Part shown: in pieces, positions 18,831 to 27,223 of the stretch | Layout: each line of letters opens with the position of its first letter | Numbering within the stretch: position 1 is the first letter of the stretch | Origin: Mesorhizobium sp. Root157 | GTDB taxonomy: Bacteria > Pseudomonadota > Alphaproteobacteria > Rhizobiales > Rhizobiaceae | Direction: 5' to 3' | DNA: 64,000 bases | Assembly: GCF_001427385.1 (NCBI RefSeq) | Contig: NZ_LMGJ01000012.1 | Location: 264,783 to 328,782, forward strand | The notes under the pieces: generated by a model | What the model saw: only the letters and a program-made list of their open reading frames with translations | What the model was told of the DNA's origin: nothing | Database searches by the model: none | Translations under genes and position numbers: made by a program

Positions 18831-19718
18831 TTACTCTTGGCACGCACGGCAATAGAAGGTCGAGCGGCCGCTTTGCACGATCCGTTCCACATGGCCGGCG
18901 CAACCGGGCGTCGGGCAGGCGACGCCTTCCCGGTCGTAGACGGCAAAGGAGTGCTGGAAATAGCCCAGCGATCCGTCGGTGTGCATGTAGTCGCGCAGCG
19001 AGGAGCCGCCTGCGGCAATCGCATCGGCGATGACGGACCGGATCGCCTCGGCAAGGCGCTCGCTTTGCGCCCTGGCCTTCTTCGTCCTGGCGGCGATGGT
19101 TCCTGCCGCGCGCAACGGAGACAGCCCCGCGCGCCAGAGCGCCTCGGAGACGTAGATGTTGCCAAGTCCCGCAATCAGCCGCTGGTCGAGCAAGGCTGCC
19201 TTGAGAGGGGCTTTGCGGTCCTTCAACAAGGCTGCCAATAGCCCGCCGTCCAGTGCGTTGCCGGTCGGTTCGACGCCGAGCCCCGCAAGCATGGGATGCT
19301 CGTCGGGAGCCGTTTCGCTAAACAGCATGAAGCCGAATCGCCGCGGGTCGTTGAAGACGATGCGATGCGGCCCTTGCAAGGACATGATGTCGAAAACGAC
19401 ATGATCGTGCGCGGCGTTCTTGGAACGCTCATGGTGGAATATGCCGGGCGCGGCGCTGCCCCCGCCCGCCTCGATGCGGAACGAGCCGGTCATGCCCAGA
19501 TGGCAGATCAGGGTCGGGCCGTCATCGACGTGCATGGTGAGGTATTTGGCGCGGCGGCCGAGTGCGGTGATCGTTCTGCCCTTGAGCCGCTCGGCGAATT
19601 TTTCGGGCAGGGGAAAGCGCAGATCGGGCCGCCGGGCCTCGACTTCGACGATGCGCGCCCCTTCCATGACGGGCTGCAGGCCGCGCCGTACGGTTTCGAC
19701 TTCGGGCAACTCAGGCAT
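18831..19718 (-). CDS. mutM: Formamidopyrimidine-DNA glycosylase (Fpg)
   Basis: 295 residues. Bifunctional glycosylase/AP lyase that removes 8-oxoguanine. The start is fixed by the catalytic N-terminal proline: [14 protein letters not shown]. The conserved Lys loop is in [12 protein letters not shown]. The H2TH region ([21 protein letters not shown]) spans about 160-180. The C-terminal zinc finger is Cys4 (CPTPGC, then YCRACQE). Its start overlaps the last 8 bases of deoB. In related genomes mutM commonly faces ubiE instead of deoB, so the junction may be a rearrangement. Confidence 0.97.
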   Translation of the reverse strand: MPELPEVETVRRGLQPVMEGARIVEVEARRPDLRFPLPEKFAERLKGRTITALGRRAKYLTMHVDDGPTLICHLGMTGSFRIEAGGGSAAPGIFHHERSKNAAHDHVVFDIMSLQGPHRIVFNDPRRFGFMLFSETAPDEHPMLAGLGVEPTGNALDGGLLAALLKDRKAPLKAALLDQRLIAGLGNIYVSEALWRAGLSPLRAAGTIAARTKKARAQSERLAEAIRSVIADAIAAGGSSLRDYMHTDGSLGYFQHSFAVYDREGVACPTPGCAGHVERIVQSGRSTFYCRACQE

Positions 19719-20967
19719 GGAGGTTCCCCAGGCCGCCGATCGCCGTGTAGAACGAGGTGCCGTGCCGGCCGGGCGCCAGTCCAAGATGCTCGGCAACCGT
19801 TTCGCCGATGTCGGCGAAGGTCGACCGCAGCCCGATCGTGCCCCCCGTCATTCCCGGCGCCATCCCGATGACCGGAATGCGCTCGCGCGTATGGTCGGTG
19901 CCGCGCCAGGTCGGATCGTTGCCGTGATCCGCCGTCAACAGGAAAAGGTCGCCGGGCTTGAGCCGGGCCAGCGCTTCGGGAATACGGCGGTCGAACGCCT
20001 CAAGCGCGGCCGCGTAGCCGGCGACATCGCGCCGGTGACCGAATTCGGTGTCGAAGTCGACGAAATTGGCAAAGACGAGATTGCCGTCCTGGGCGTCGTC
20101 TAGTGCGCCCAGCGCCTTGTCGAACATCGCCATGTTGCCGACGCCCTTGCGAATCTCGGATATGCCGCGATGGGCAAAGATGTCGCCGATCTTGCCGATG
20201 GCAATGACACGGCTGCCGCGCCCGGTCAGCCGGTCGAGCAAGGTGGGTTCGGGAGGCGGCACGGCATAGTCGCGGCGGTTGGGCGTGCGTTTGAACGTGG
20301 CCGCCGTCTCGCCGACAAAGGGGCGGGCGATGACGCGCCCGATCTTGAGCGGATCGCACAATTTGCGTACGACCGCGCAGAAATCATAAAGTCGTTCCAG
20401 GCCGAAAAGCGTTTCGTGGGCGGCGATCTGGAGCACCGAGTCCACCGACGTGTAGCAGATCGGCTTGCCCGTCCTGATGTGCTCCTCGCCGAAATCCTCG
20501 ATGACCGTGATGCCGGAGGCATGGCAGTTGGCCAATATGCCCGGCACCTCGCCTTCGCGGATCATGGCTTCGGTCAGGGTTTGCGGAAAAGCCGGCACCG
20601 TGTCCGGAAAATAACCCCAGTCGAATCGAACGGGCAGGCCCGCGATCTCCCAGTGGCCGGACGGCGTATCCTTGCCGCTCGACACTTCCTGTGCGGCGCC
20701 ATGGAAGGACGAAGCCGACAGCCTGGCGGCCGCTCCGGCATCGAAGGAAAATCCCGAAGCAATCCGCGCGGCTTCGCCAAGGCCGAGCGCCGTCATGTTC
20801 GGCAGGACAAGCGGCCCGGCACGCAAGCCTTCACGGTCGGCCTTGCCGGCTGCGCAGGCTTCGGCGATGTGGCCGAAGGTGTTGGAGCCGGCATCGCCAT
20901 AGACGTCGGCATCCGCTGCGCCGCCGATACCGAACGAGTCGAGAACGAAAACGAATGCGCGCGCCAT
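19711..20967 (-). CDS. deoB: Phosphopentomutase
   Basis: 418 residues, alkaline-phosphatase superfamily. Interconverts ribose-1-phosphate and ribose-5-phosphate (and the deoxy forms) in nucleoside salvage. Metal-binding segments are [18 protein letters not shown] at the N-terminus, [12 protein letters not shown] and [19 protein letters not shown] near the C-terminus. The active-site Thr region is [13 protein letters not shown]. It overlaps mutM by 8 bp and is preceded by a 58-codon small ORF. Other deo genes are not adjacent. Confidence 0.96.
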   Translation of the reverse strand: MARAFVFVLDSFGIGGAADADVYGDAGSNTFGHIAEACAAGKADREGLRAGPLVLPNMTALGLGEAARIASGFSFDAGAAARLSASSFHGAAQEVSSGKDTPSGHWEIAGLPVRFDWGYFPDTVPAFPQTLTEAMIREGEVPGILANCHASGITVIEDFGEEHIRTGKPICYTSVDSVLQIAAHETLFGLERLYDFCAVVRKLCDPLKIGRVIARPFVGETAATFKRTPNRRDYAVPPPEPTLLDRLTGRGSRVIAIGKIGDIFAHRGISEIRKGVGNMAMFDKALGALDDAQDGNLVFANFVDFDTEFGHRRDVAGYAAALEAFDRRIPEALARLKPGDLFLLTADHGNDPTWRGTDHTRERIPVIGMAPGMTGGTIGLRSTFADIGETVAEHLGLAPGRHGTSFYTAIGGLGNLHA

Positions 20968-20994
20968 TGCAGCCTTGCAGATTCGATGCGTCGG

Positions 20995-21171
20995 TCAGCG
21001 AAGGCGGGACAATTCCCGGTCTATTCCGGCGCGGATGGGGAAGCCGCGCGGCAGGCCGAATGGCTGCCGCTGCTCCATGGTCATCCAGACATAAATGCCT
21101 GCCAGCCGGTTGGCAATTCGCAAGATGAGGGCGAGGGCAACAGAACGTGCGGTCCCAGGACCAATCGACAT
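20995..21171 (-). CDS. Small hypothetical protein, possible membrane anchor
   Basis: 58 residues, ATG at 21171 to TGA at 20995-20997, 27 bp upstream of deoB on the same strand. It starts MSIGPGTARSVALALILRIA and continues with NRLAGIYVWMTMEQRQPFGL, so residues 10-32 could form one membrane-associated helix; the C-terminal part is basic. No strong Shine-Dalgarno is visible. I do not recognise a family. The codon pattern and hydrophobic N-half look more gene-like than the other frames here, but the call is tentative. Confidence 0.45.
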   Translation of the reverse strand: MSIGPGTARSVALALILRIANRLAGIYVWMTMEQRQPFGLPRGFPIRAGIDRELSRLR

Positions 21172-21221
21172 TCAGGTTTCGAGCGTCGCGCTCCACGGAT
21201 TCATGCGACGGGCTTCAATTT

Positions 21222-21270
21222 ATGCATGTCGTGGTTCCGGAACCGGTTCCCACTTTCGGGCAACATGCAT
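21222..21270 (+). repeat. Family A palindromic repeat, 49-bp core (copy 2)
   Basis: Outer arms beginning ATGCATGTCG and ending CAACATGCAT; inner CCGGAACCGG and TTTCGGG segments. The last base pair of the core overlaps the stop codon of the TadE-like gene on the minus strand. A degenerate version of the GC-rich left module (GAGCGTCGCGCTCC) lies at 21181-21194. Confidence 0.9.
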
Positions 21271-21890
21271 TAGCAGTTGAAGCATCCGATCTCCTGCATG
21301 ACACGCGGCCTGAGATAGTATGTCTCTTTCATGGTAATATTGTTGAATATCCCGGCCAGCCCCGTCGCCTTGTTGCCATCCACGGCCCAGGCGATGACGG
21401 GCGTGTAGCCGAGCTGGCTCTCAACCTTGATCAGGAAAGTTCCCGCTGTCTTGAGTGTGGACGGCACGCCGACGATGTCGTTCTTCGCGAAAGGGACCGT
21501 GTAGTTCGTGCCTGACCCCCTGTAGGACCAGGTCACCTTGGGATCGGCCGCAGCATCGTTGGTGATCTTGATCGCGGTAATGGTGATCGTCGGATCCGAG
21601 CGGTTGTAGGGTCGCATCGTCGAGGCGCCGATCTGCATGATGTCCTTCAGCACCGATGTGGAAACATTGTCCTGCTGCGCAATGAGGTCGGCAACCATGC
21701 TGCCCAGACGGCTAACCTTCTTGCTGGTTTCGATCGCCTGCGCCGCTTCCATGGTGATGAAATACATGATGAGCAAGATAGGTGCGATGAAGGCGAACTC
21801 GACTGCCGCGACCGCCCGGCGGTCCTTCCCGAACCGGACCAGCCGCGACAGGAAGCCGGCCATTGGTCGATGTGCCCCCGCACGAAACAT
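21270..21890 (-). CDS. TadE/TadF-like pilus assembly protein (pseudopilin)
   Basis: 206 residues. The short basic N-terminus is followed by a prepilin-like segment RRAVAAVEFAFIAPILLIMY with the conserved Glu at +5 after the likely processing site, then one membrane helix and an exported C-terminal domain ending QEIGCFNC. Such minor pseudopilins are processed by the prepilin peptidase (CpaA) and support Tad pilus assembly. AGGGA precedes the ATG at 21890; a second ATG lies 9 codons in. It is 44 bp downstream of a TadE gene, so the two are likely co-transcribed. TadF is the probable equivalent. Confidence 0.82.
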   Translation of the reverse strand: MFRAGAHRPMAGFLSRLVRFGKDRRAVAAVEFAFIAPILLIMYFITMEAAQAIETSKKVSRLGSMVADLIAQQDNVSTSVLKDIMQIGASTMRPYNRSDPTITITAIKITNDAAADPKVTWSYRGSGTNYTVPFAKNDIVGVPSTLKTAGTFLIKVESQLGYTPVIAWAVDGNKATGLAGIFNNITMKETYYLRPRVMQEIGCFNC

Positions 21891-21934
21891 TTTCTTCGTT
21901 CCCTCTACGCAGCGCCCGAAAAGGCGGCTTGTCG

Positions 21935-22513
21935 TCAGTATGGTTCGTTCTGCCAGGTCATCGAGGCAAAGTGCAGCGTGGTTCCGTCATCCATGTTGGA
22001 GAGATATTTGCTCATGAAATCGGTCATCACCGGCCATTTGTAGAAGACCCGCAACATATTCTTGGACGATGCGGGGCCGAGCTTTACGTCGAATTCGTCG
22101 TCGCTGCCGTTGTTGGTCAGGACGACCTTGTCGCCGCTGATCCTGAAACTGAACTTTGCTGCCTGTTCGAACGTATCGAAACTGCGCAGGTCGACACTCA
22201 GGCCGGGGCAATCCTGTGAAACGATGATATCGAGCCGATCGCAGACAAGCTGCTCGAGGTCGACCTGATTGATTGTCTTGATCTGCCCCGTGCGCATTTG
22301 CCGGGCGATATCGTCGGTTGCGTTGGCCAGCACTTCCTGCCCGGCGAATGCGATGCAGCTTTCCAGGATGGCGAAGACCAGCATCGAGAAGGGAATGGCA
22401 AGCATCGTGAACTCGATGGCCACGCTGCCGTTGCGGTCGCGTCGGAACCTTCCCAGAAGGCCGCTTCGCCCTGTCCTGCCGCAGCTGTGCGCGATGCTGG
22501 AAACGCTGCCCAT
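21935..22513 (-). CDS. tadE: TadE family pilus assembly protein
   Basis: 192 residues. Pfam TadE-like start: a basic leader then RNGSVAIEFTMLAIPFSMLV, with the conserved Glu in the prepilin-type motif, then an exported domain containing two cysteines (LVCDRLDI and QDCPGLS) that could pair. It acts as a minor pilin in the Tad secretion system. It is first of a two-gene minus-strand unit with the TadF-like gene. A CtrA-like box lies 98-114 bp upstream. Confidence 0.85.
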   Translation of the reverse strand: MGSVSSIAHSCGRTGRSGLLGRFRRDRNGSVAIEFTMLAIPFSMLVFAILESCIAFAGQEVLANATDDIARQMRTGQIKTINQVDLEQLVCDRLDIIVSQDCPGLSVDLRSFDTFEQAAKFSFRISGDKVVLTNNGSDDEFDVKLGPASSKNMLRVFYKWPVMTDFMSKYLSNMDDGTTLHFASMTWQNEPY

Positions 22514-22610
22514 GTCTTGATCTGCCCCGACCCTTTTACGGTATCGGCCAGACAGTATCGAAGAGCCGTTGAAGTCCGGTTTGAATGACCGCTAAATTGC
22601 TTCGGGCGCT

Positions 22611-22627
22611 GTTAACGTTCGGCTAAC
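22611..22627 (-). promoter_or_regulatory. Candidate CtrA box upstream of tadE
   Basis: On the minus strand TTAG-N7-TTAAC, one mismatch to the CtrA consensus TTAA-N7-TTAA. CtrA directly controls pilus genes in Caulobacter; the extension to this locus is inference. Confidence 0.45.
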
Positions 22628-22655
22628 CTTGCCGGACATCGGCCGGATGCGAGTT

Positions 22656-22755
22656 GGAGCGTCGCGATCCTTCAGATCCGCTGGCGCGCTCCAAGTTTTT
22701 GTTTTTATGCATGTCGTCATCCCGAAACCGGTTCCCACCTTCGGGCGACATGCAT
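22656..22755 (+). repeat. Family A composite repeat (copy 3): GC hairpin plus 49-bp palindrome
   Basis: Left module 22656-22692 has arms GGAGCG / CGCTCC and is followed by AAGTTTTTG and TTTTT, which looks like an intrinsic terminator. The right module 22707-22755 is the 49-bp core: ATGCATGTCG / CGACATGCAT outer arms and CCCGAAA / TTCGGG inner arms. It ends 8 bp from the stop of the pilus gene at 22764. The copy at 51.3 kb has the same two-part layout. Confidence 0.9.
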
Positions 22756-22763
22756 TAGGCAGC

Positions 22764-23183
22764 TTACTGGCTGCTCATCTCGGCTTCGGACAGCCGCTCG
22801 GCGTCGCTCTTGTAGGAGCTTTCGCAATAGGGTGAGCATGACATCGTCTGCACCTCGGCACGGCGATAGATCCGGACGGTGGACGCAGCCTGGCGGACGA
22901 CCGTGACCTGCTCGTCGATGATCGGGTTGCCCTCCTTGTCGAGGATCACCAGATTTGTGACGCCGAAGCCCTTGCCCGTCAGCACCACCGTCGAGGCGTC
23001 CTGCACCGAGGCATCGGCAATGGCGGGATTTCCGACCACGATAGTGTCAGCGGCGCGCGCAAGTTTGACGATCTTGGCCTGGTTCATGATGACTTCGATA
23101 CCGGAGGCCGCTGACGCCGGCGCAGAATATGCAGCCCCGACAAACAGTGCTGCCGCAAGAAAAACCGATTTCGACATGGCCAT
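22764..23183 (-). CDS. Pilus assembly protein with CpaC-type N-terminal domain
   Basis: 139 residues. Signal peptide MAMSKSVFLAAALFVGAAYS then one domain like the N-terminal (pilus-formation) domain of CpaC/RcpA secretins: QAKIVKLARAADTIVVGNP, AIADASVQDASTVVLTGKGF, TNLVILDKEGNPI. There is no secretin domain. The C-terminal tail has two cysteines (MSCSPYCESSYK). It is probably a periplasmic partner of the CpaC secretin. The start at 23183 has GGGAG 7 nt upstream. It is divergent from cpaA. Such stand-alone copies are seen in rhizobial Tad loci; the function is inferred. Confidence 0.8.
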   Translation of the reverse strand: MAMSKSVFLAAALFVGAAYSAPASAASGIEVIMNQAKIVKLARAADTIVVGNPAIADASVQDASTVVLTGKGFGVTNLVILDKEGNPIIDEQVTVVRQAASTVRIYRRAEVQTMSCSPYCESSYKSDAERLSEAEMSSQ

Positions 23184-23233
23184 ATCTGGTCTCCCGCCCC
23201 GCAGAGTGTTCAACGGAACATGAACGAGATTGG

Positions 23234-23248
23234 TGAACCAACGGTTAA
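23234..23248 (-). promoter_or_regulatory. Candidate CtrA box in the divergent cpaA region
   Basis: TGAA-N7-TTAA on plus (TTAA-N7-TTCA on minus), one mismatch to TTAA-N7-TTAA, about 50 bp before the start of the minus-strand pilus gene. A weaker CTCA-N7-TTAAC (two mismatches) lies at 23319-23334, about 53 bp before cpaA. Confidence 0.4.
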
Positions 23249-23386
23249 AACCTGCTGGCGTGCGGGCCACGTCGAGTGTTCTCGTGCCGCATCGCCGAGG
23301 GTAATTTTCCCCTTTGCGCTCACCGATCCTTAACGCAGCACGCCTATAGAACTTCCATATTGCGATCGAACTGTCAGGTGAGGCCC

Positions 23387-23905
23387 ATGCTTGAGGCGCT
23401 GATCTTTGTAGTCTTTCCCTTCTGCATGGTATTCGCTGCCGTGTCGGACATGTTGTCCATGACGATCGCCAATCGGGTGTCGCTTCTCCTCGTTGCCAGC
23501 TTCGTGGTGATTGCCCCGCTCACCGGCATGGGTTGGACGGATTTGGGCTGGCATCTGGTCGCGGGCGCGCTGATGCTGAGCCTGACCTTCACTCTGTTCG
23601 CTGTAGGGGGGATGGGCGGCGGCGACGCCAAGCTTATGGCCGCGACGGCAGTATGGATGGGCTTCGATACCGCTCTCGTCCAGTATCTGGTCGTCGCATC
23701 CGTGATCGGCGGTCTGCTGACGCTGGCAATCCTGATGTTTCGTAGTTCGATGCTTGCGCCCATTACCAGGACCAACATCTTCCTGCGCCATTTTGCAGAT
23801 GAGAAGACCGGTATACCGTATGGAATTGCACTGGGAATCGGTGGTCTCATGACCTATCCGCAGACGCCGCTGATGGTCTGGGCGCTCGAACGTCTCTCTA
23901 CCTGA
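23387..23905 (+). CDS. cpaA: Prepilin peptidase CpaA/TadV (A24 family)
   Basis: 172 residues with about five hydrophobic segments. An inner-membrane aspartyl protease that removes the leader of Flp pilin and pseudopilins. The two A24 catalytic Asp sites are in AAVSDMLSMTIANR (near 20) and GGMGGGDAKLMAA (near 80). The ATG at 23387 follows AGGTGAGGC; the upstream extension is not conserved-looking. It is first gene of the plus-strand cpa operon. The flp pilin gene that normally precedes it is not here. Confidence 0.92.
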   Translation: MLEALIFVVFPFCMVFAAVSDMLSMTIANRVSLLLVASFVVIAPLTGMGWTDLGWHLVAGALMLSLTFTLFAVGGMGGGDAKLMAATAVWMGFDTALVQYLVVASVIGGLLTLAILMFRSSMLAPITRTNIFLRHFADEKTGIPYGIALGIGGLMTYPQTPLMVWALERLST

Positions 23906-24099
23906 CACTTTCCATATCTGTACTGACTTGATGTCTGTTTACTGCCGTTGGAACGCGCAAAGCGGGGACGCTGTTCGTTGCCATTTGTATAAACGTTAAA
24001 TTAATCACATTCGTAAGCATTGCATTAACCATAATTTGACGATTGCGGCTGCAAAGTCCCGCCTGGCTGAATGGTTTGCCAAGGGCGAGGTTCAAACAT

Positions 24100-24915
24100 A
24101 TGCCTGCATCCCGATTGATAATCCTGGGCGTGGCCGCGGTCGCCGCCGGCGGCGCGGGACTTGTCGCCAAGAACATGGTGGCGCCTCCGCCGGCACAGGT
24201 CGTCGTATCACCCGGCCCGCAAGCTCCCGCCGTTCCCGTGCAGGAGGTAGCGGTTCTTTCGGGCGATGTCCCGATGGGAAGTCCGCTGGGCAACAACATC
24301 AAGTGGGCGCCGTGGCCCGCCGATTCGATCAACACCAGTTTCGTGACGCGCGCCGCTGAACCCGAGGCGCTCGACAAGCTGAAGGGCTCGGTCGCGCGCA
24401 TGTCGATGTACAGTGGCGAACCGCTGAGGCGGGTCAAGCTGATCGACGAGGGTCAGAGTTTCATGTCCTCGATGCTGCCGGCGGGCTCGCGGGCCGTGGC
24501 AACGTCCATCGCCGCCGACACTTCCGCCGGCGGCTTTATCCTGCCGAACGATTTCGTCGATGTGATCATGACCCGTCGAGCCGATGAGGCCGGCGGCGGC
24601 AGCGGTTTCAGCACCGAGACGATCCTGAAGAACATACGCGTGCTCGCCATCGACCAGACCATCCAGGAAGACGAGGAAGGCAAGAAGACCAGGGTAGGCC
24701 AGACGGCGACCCTGGAGCTTACGCCTGAACAGGCAGAGATCATCACCGTGGCACAGCAGATGGCCGATCGGCTGACACTGTCGCTTCGCTCGATCAGGGA
24801 CACGCAGGAGACGAACCTGGACCAGGCCGACTATCTCGTGAACGGCGCGGGACGCCGCGGCACGGTGCGGCTGATCAAATCCGGCGAGATTTCCGAAGTG
24901 GGGGCAAGGAAATGA
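24100..24915 (+). CDS. cpaB: Flp pilus assembly protein CpaB (RcpC)
   Basis: 271 residues. N-terminal membrane anchor (ASRLIILGVAAVAAGGAGLV) then an SAF-type domain (about 50-115; VLSGDVPMGSPLGNNIKW and SMYSGEPLRRVKLID) and a C-terminal RcpC/CpaB domain with FVDVIMTRRADEAGG. A periplasmic component linking the inner complex to the secretin. ATG 24100 follows AAGGGCGAGG; the 19-codon open extension upstream starts at TTG and is ignored. It overlaps cpaC as ATGA. Confidence 0.92.
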   Translation: MPASRLIILGVAAVAAGGAGLVAKNMVAPPPAQVVVSPGPQAPAVPVQEVAVLSGDVPMGSPLGNNIKWAPWPADSINTSFVTRAAEPEALDKLKGSVARMSMYSGEPLRRVKLIDEGQSFMSSMLPAGSRAVATSIAADTSAGGFILPNDFVDVIMTRRADEAGGGSGFSTETILKNIRVLAIDQTIQEDEEGKKTRVGQTATLELTPEQAEIITVAQQMADRLTLSLRSIRDTQETNLDQADYLVNGAGRRGTVRLIKSGEISEVGARK

Positions 24916-26441
24916 GGTCACATCGCAAACTGCCGCTCACGCTGGCGGCAACGCTGGCCCTGGTCTTCACCGGGGCGAATACGCTTCTGCCGACCGATGC
25001 GAATGCGGCCAGCAGCGCTCGTGTCGGGGCGACCGCCGCCAATCAGCGCATCAAGCTGGGCCTCAACAAGTCCGTCGTGATCGACCTGCCGAGCGACGCC
25101 TACGACATCCTGGTTGCCAACCCCGCCGTCGCCGATGCCGTCACACGCACGTCGCGGCGTATCTACCTGTTCGGGAAGTCGGTGGGGGAAACCAATATCT
25201 TCGTGTTCGGGCCGAACGGCGAGCAGATCGTGAGCCTCGATCTCGCGGTCGAGCGCGACGTTGCCGGCCTTGAGGATTATCTCGAGCGCTTCATCCCCGG
25301 CTCCGACATCAACGTCGAACTGCTCAATGACAACGTCGTCCTGACCGGCACCGTCGAGACGCCGCTGGATGCCAAGCGCGCCAGCCAGTTGGCGCAGGCG
25401 TTCGTGAAGGGCGGCGAAGCAACCACGGGTCAGTATTCGCAGACCGCCTCGGGCGGCTCGGGCGACGGTGGCGTCGACATCAACAATCCGGACTCCGAGC
25501 GCCAGCAGAGCGCCATCATCAACATGATCGAGATCATGGGCGAGGACCAGGTCACCTTGAAGGTGACGGTCGCCGAAGTCAGCCGCTCCGTCATGAAGCA
25601 ACTCGGCGTCAACATGATCGGCAATGGCGGCAGCAACGGTATCAGCTGGCAAGCGATCGGCAGCAACAATTACGGGCTAGGCAAGCCTTTGTCCCAGTTT
25701 TCGGGTCTTTCCCTTGGCTCGTCGGGGCTGGACATGTACCTGAATGCAATGGAACAAAGCGGCGTCATGAAGACGCTGGCCGAGCCGACCCTGACTGCCA
25801 TCTCGGGCGAGAAGGCAACCTTCCGGGTGGGTGGCGAATACAACCTCATCACCGGCCGTTCCAGCGCCAAGTCCGACGACAATCAGGACGGGGCAACGAC
25901 TTACAGCAGCCAGAAGATCGAGTACGGCATCGGATTGGAGTTCCAGCCGGTCGTCCTGTCCGCCGGGCGCATCAGTCTCAAGGTCAGGACCTCCGTTTCC
26001 GAGCCGACGACGGAAGGCGCCACGACGCTTGAAGGCTTGAGAGGCTTGCCGGGCACCACCATGCTCTCGATCCGCAAGCGATTGGCCGATACCACCGTCG
26101 AACTGCCTTCCGGCGGCTCCATGATGATCGCCGGGCTTGTCCGCGACGATATCCGTCAGGCGGTCAGCGGCTTGCCCGGCCTGACCAAGATACCGGTGCT
26201 GGGCACGCTGTTCCGCAGCAGGGATTTCGTCCGCAACGAGTCCGAACTGGTCGTCATCATCACGCCGTACCTGGTTCGACCGGTTGCGCGAAACGACCTG
26301 GCCAGGCCTGACGACAATTTCAATGCCGCAAGCGATGGGGCAGGCATGTTCCTTGGCCGCGTCAACCGTGTTTACGGCACCATGCAGACCGACAAGCCCG
26401 CCGGGCGCTATCACGGCGTGGTTGGCTTCATCTACAAGTGA
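24912..26441 (+). CDS. cpaC: Tad pilus outer-membrane secretin CpaC (RcpA)
   Basis: 509 residues. Signal peptide (LTLAATLALVFTGAN). The N-terminal pilus-formation domain (RIKLGLNKSVVIDLPSDAYD; IYLFGKSVGETNIFV) is followed by a BON-like segment (ELLNDNVVLTGTVETPLDA). The secretin core starts near 215 (GEDQVTLKVTVAEVSRSVMK) and ends with the conserved GLPGLTKIPVLGTLFRS and ELVVIITPYLVRPV. It forms the outer-membrane gate for the pilus. Start overlaps the cpaB stop. Confidence 0.96.
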   Translation: MRSHRKLPLTLAATLALVFTGANTLLPTDANAASSARVGATAANQRIKLGLNKSVVIDLPSDAYDILVANPAVADAVTRTSRRIYLFGKSVGETNIFVFGPNGEQIVSLDLAVERDVAGLEDYLERFIPGSDINVELLNDNVVLTGTVETPLDAKRASQLAQAFVKGGEATTGQYSQTASGGSGDGGVDINNPDSERQQSAIINMIEIMGEDQVTLKVTVAEVSRSVMKQLGVNMIGNGGSNGISWQAIGSNNYGLGKPLSQFSGLSLGSSGLDMYLNAMEQSGVMKTLAEPTLTAISGEKATFRVGGEYNLITGRSSAKSDDNQDGATTYSSQKIEYGIGLEFQPVVLSAGRISLKVRTSVSEPTTEGATTLEGLRGLPGTTMLSIRKRLADTTVELPSGGSMMIAGLVRDDIRQAVSGLPGLTKIPVLGTLFRSRDFVRNESELVVIITPYLVRPVARNDLARPDDNFNAASDGAGMFLGRVNRVYGTMQTDKPAGRYHGVVGFIYK

Positions 26442-26455
26442 GCGGGGAAACGGGC

Positions 26456-27193
26456 ATGTCCGAGGCAGCATTCGACACAAGGACCGCCGCTGTGGCGAGC
26501 CGGTCCACCCCTTTGCGCAGGTTCAAGCCGGCGCTGCCGGTCCTGGCCGTGGCGATCGCAGTCCTGCTGGCAGGCTGCGCCAACCGTGACAGTGTCGTCG
26601 TCGGCTCCATCCCCGACGACTACCGGACCAACCATCCGATCATGATCTCGGAGAAGGACCAGAAGCTGGATCTCCCGGTCGCGGCTTCCGCCAAGGGCAT
26701 GACCCAGACGCAACGCCAGGCGCTGCTCGGCTTCTTCGATGCCTACGACACAGGCGCGGCACCCGTTCTGACCATCGCCGTGCCGTCCGGCTCGGCCAAC
26801 GAGCTTGCCGCCAGGGCGGCGGCGCGCGACTTCGCTCGGCTGGCAGGTGCAAGCGGCATCCGTTCGAACCGCATTGCCATGGCAAGCTATCAGGCTTCGG
26901 GGGCCGAGGTCGCGGCCCCTGTCAGGCTGATCTACACCTCGATCCGAGCCCACACCGACAAATGCGGACGCTGGCCGGACGACCTTCTGGAGACGACCGA
27001 GAACAAGCACTACGCCAATTTCGGCTGCTCTTACCAAAACAACCTTGCTGCCCAGATTGCCAATCCGACCGATCTGCTCGGACCGCGCAAGCGCACGACG
27101 ATCGATGCGGAAAACCGCAGCGAAGTGATCGACATCTACCGCAGGCGCGGCATCTCGGACGAGTTCCTCGGCAATTCGGAAGTCAATTACTAG
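26456..27193 (+). CDS. cpaD: Tad pilus lipoprotein CpaD
   Basis: 245 residues from the ATG at 26456, preceded by GGGGAAA; a GTG six codons earlier overlaps the cpaC stop and is the alternative. The N-terminal hydrophobic stretch ends in the lipobox LLAGC. It is followed by DSVVVGSIPDDYRTNHPIMI, the conserved CpaD opening. It stabilises or targets the CpaC secretin in the outer membrane. Later residues include NFGCSYQNNLAAQIANP, a hallmark of the family. Confidence 0.92.
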   Translation: MSEAAFDTRTAAVASRSTPLRRFKPALPVLAVAIAVLLAGCANRDSVVVGSIPDDYRTNHPIMISEKDQKLDLPVAASAKGMTQTQRQALLGFFDAYDTGAAPVLTIAVPSGSANELAARAAARDFARLAGASGIRSNRIAMASYQASGAEVAAPVRLIYTSIRAHTDKCGRWPDDLLETTENKHYANFGCSYQNNLAAQIANPTDLLGPRKRTTIDAENRSEVIDIYRRRGISDEFLGNSEVNY

Positions 27194-27223
27194 GCGGCGC
27201 GAAGTCAAGGAAAGAGCACGACC

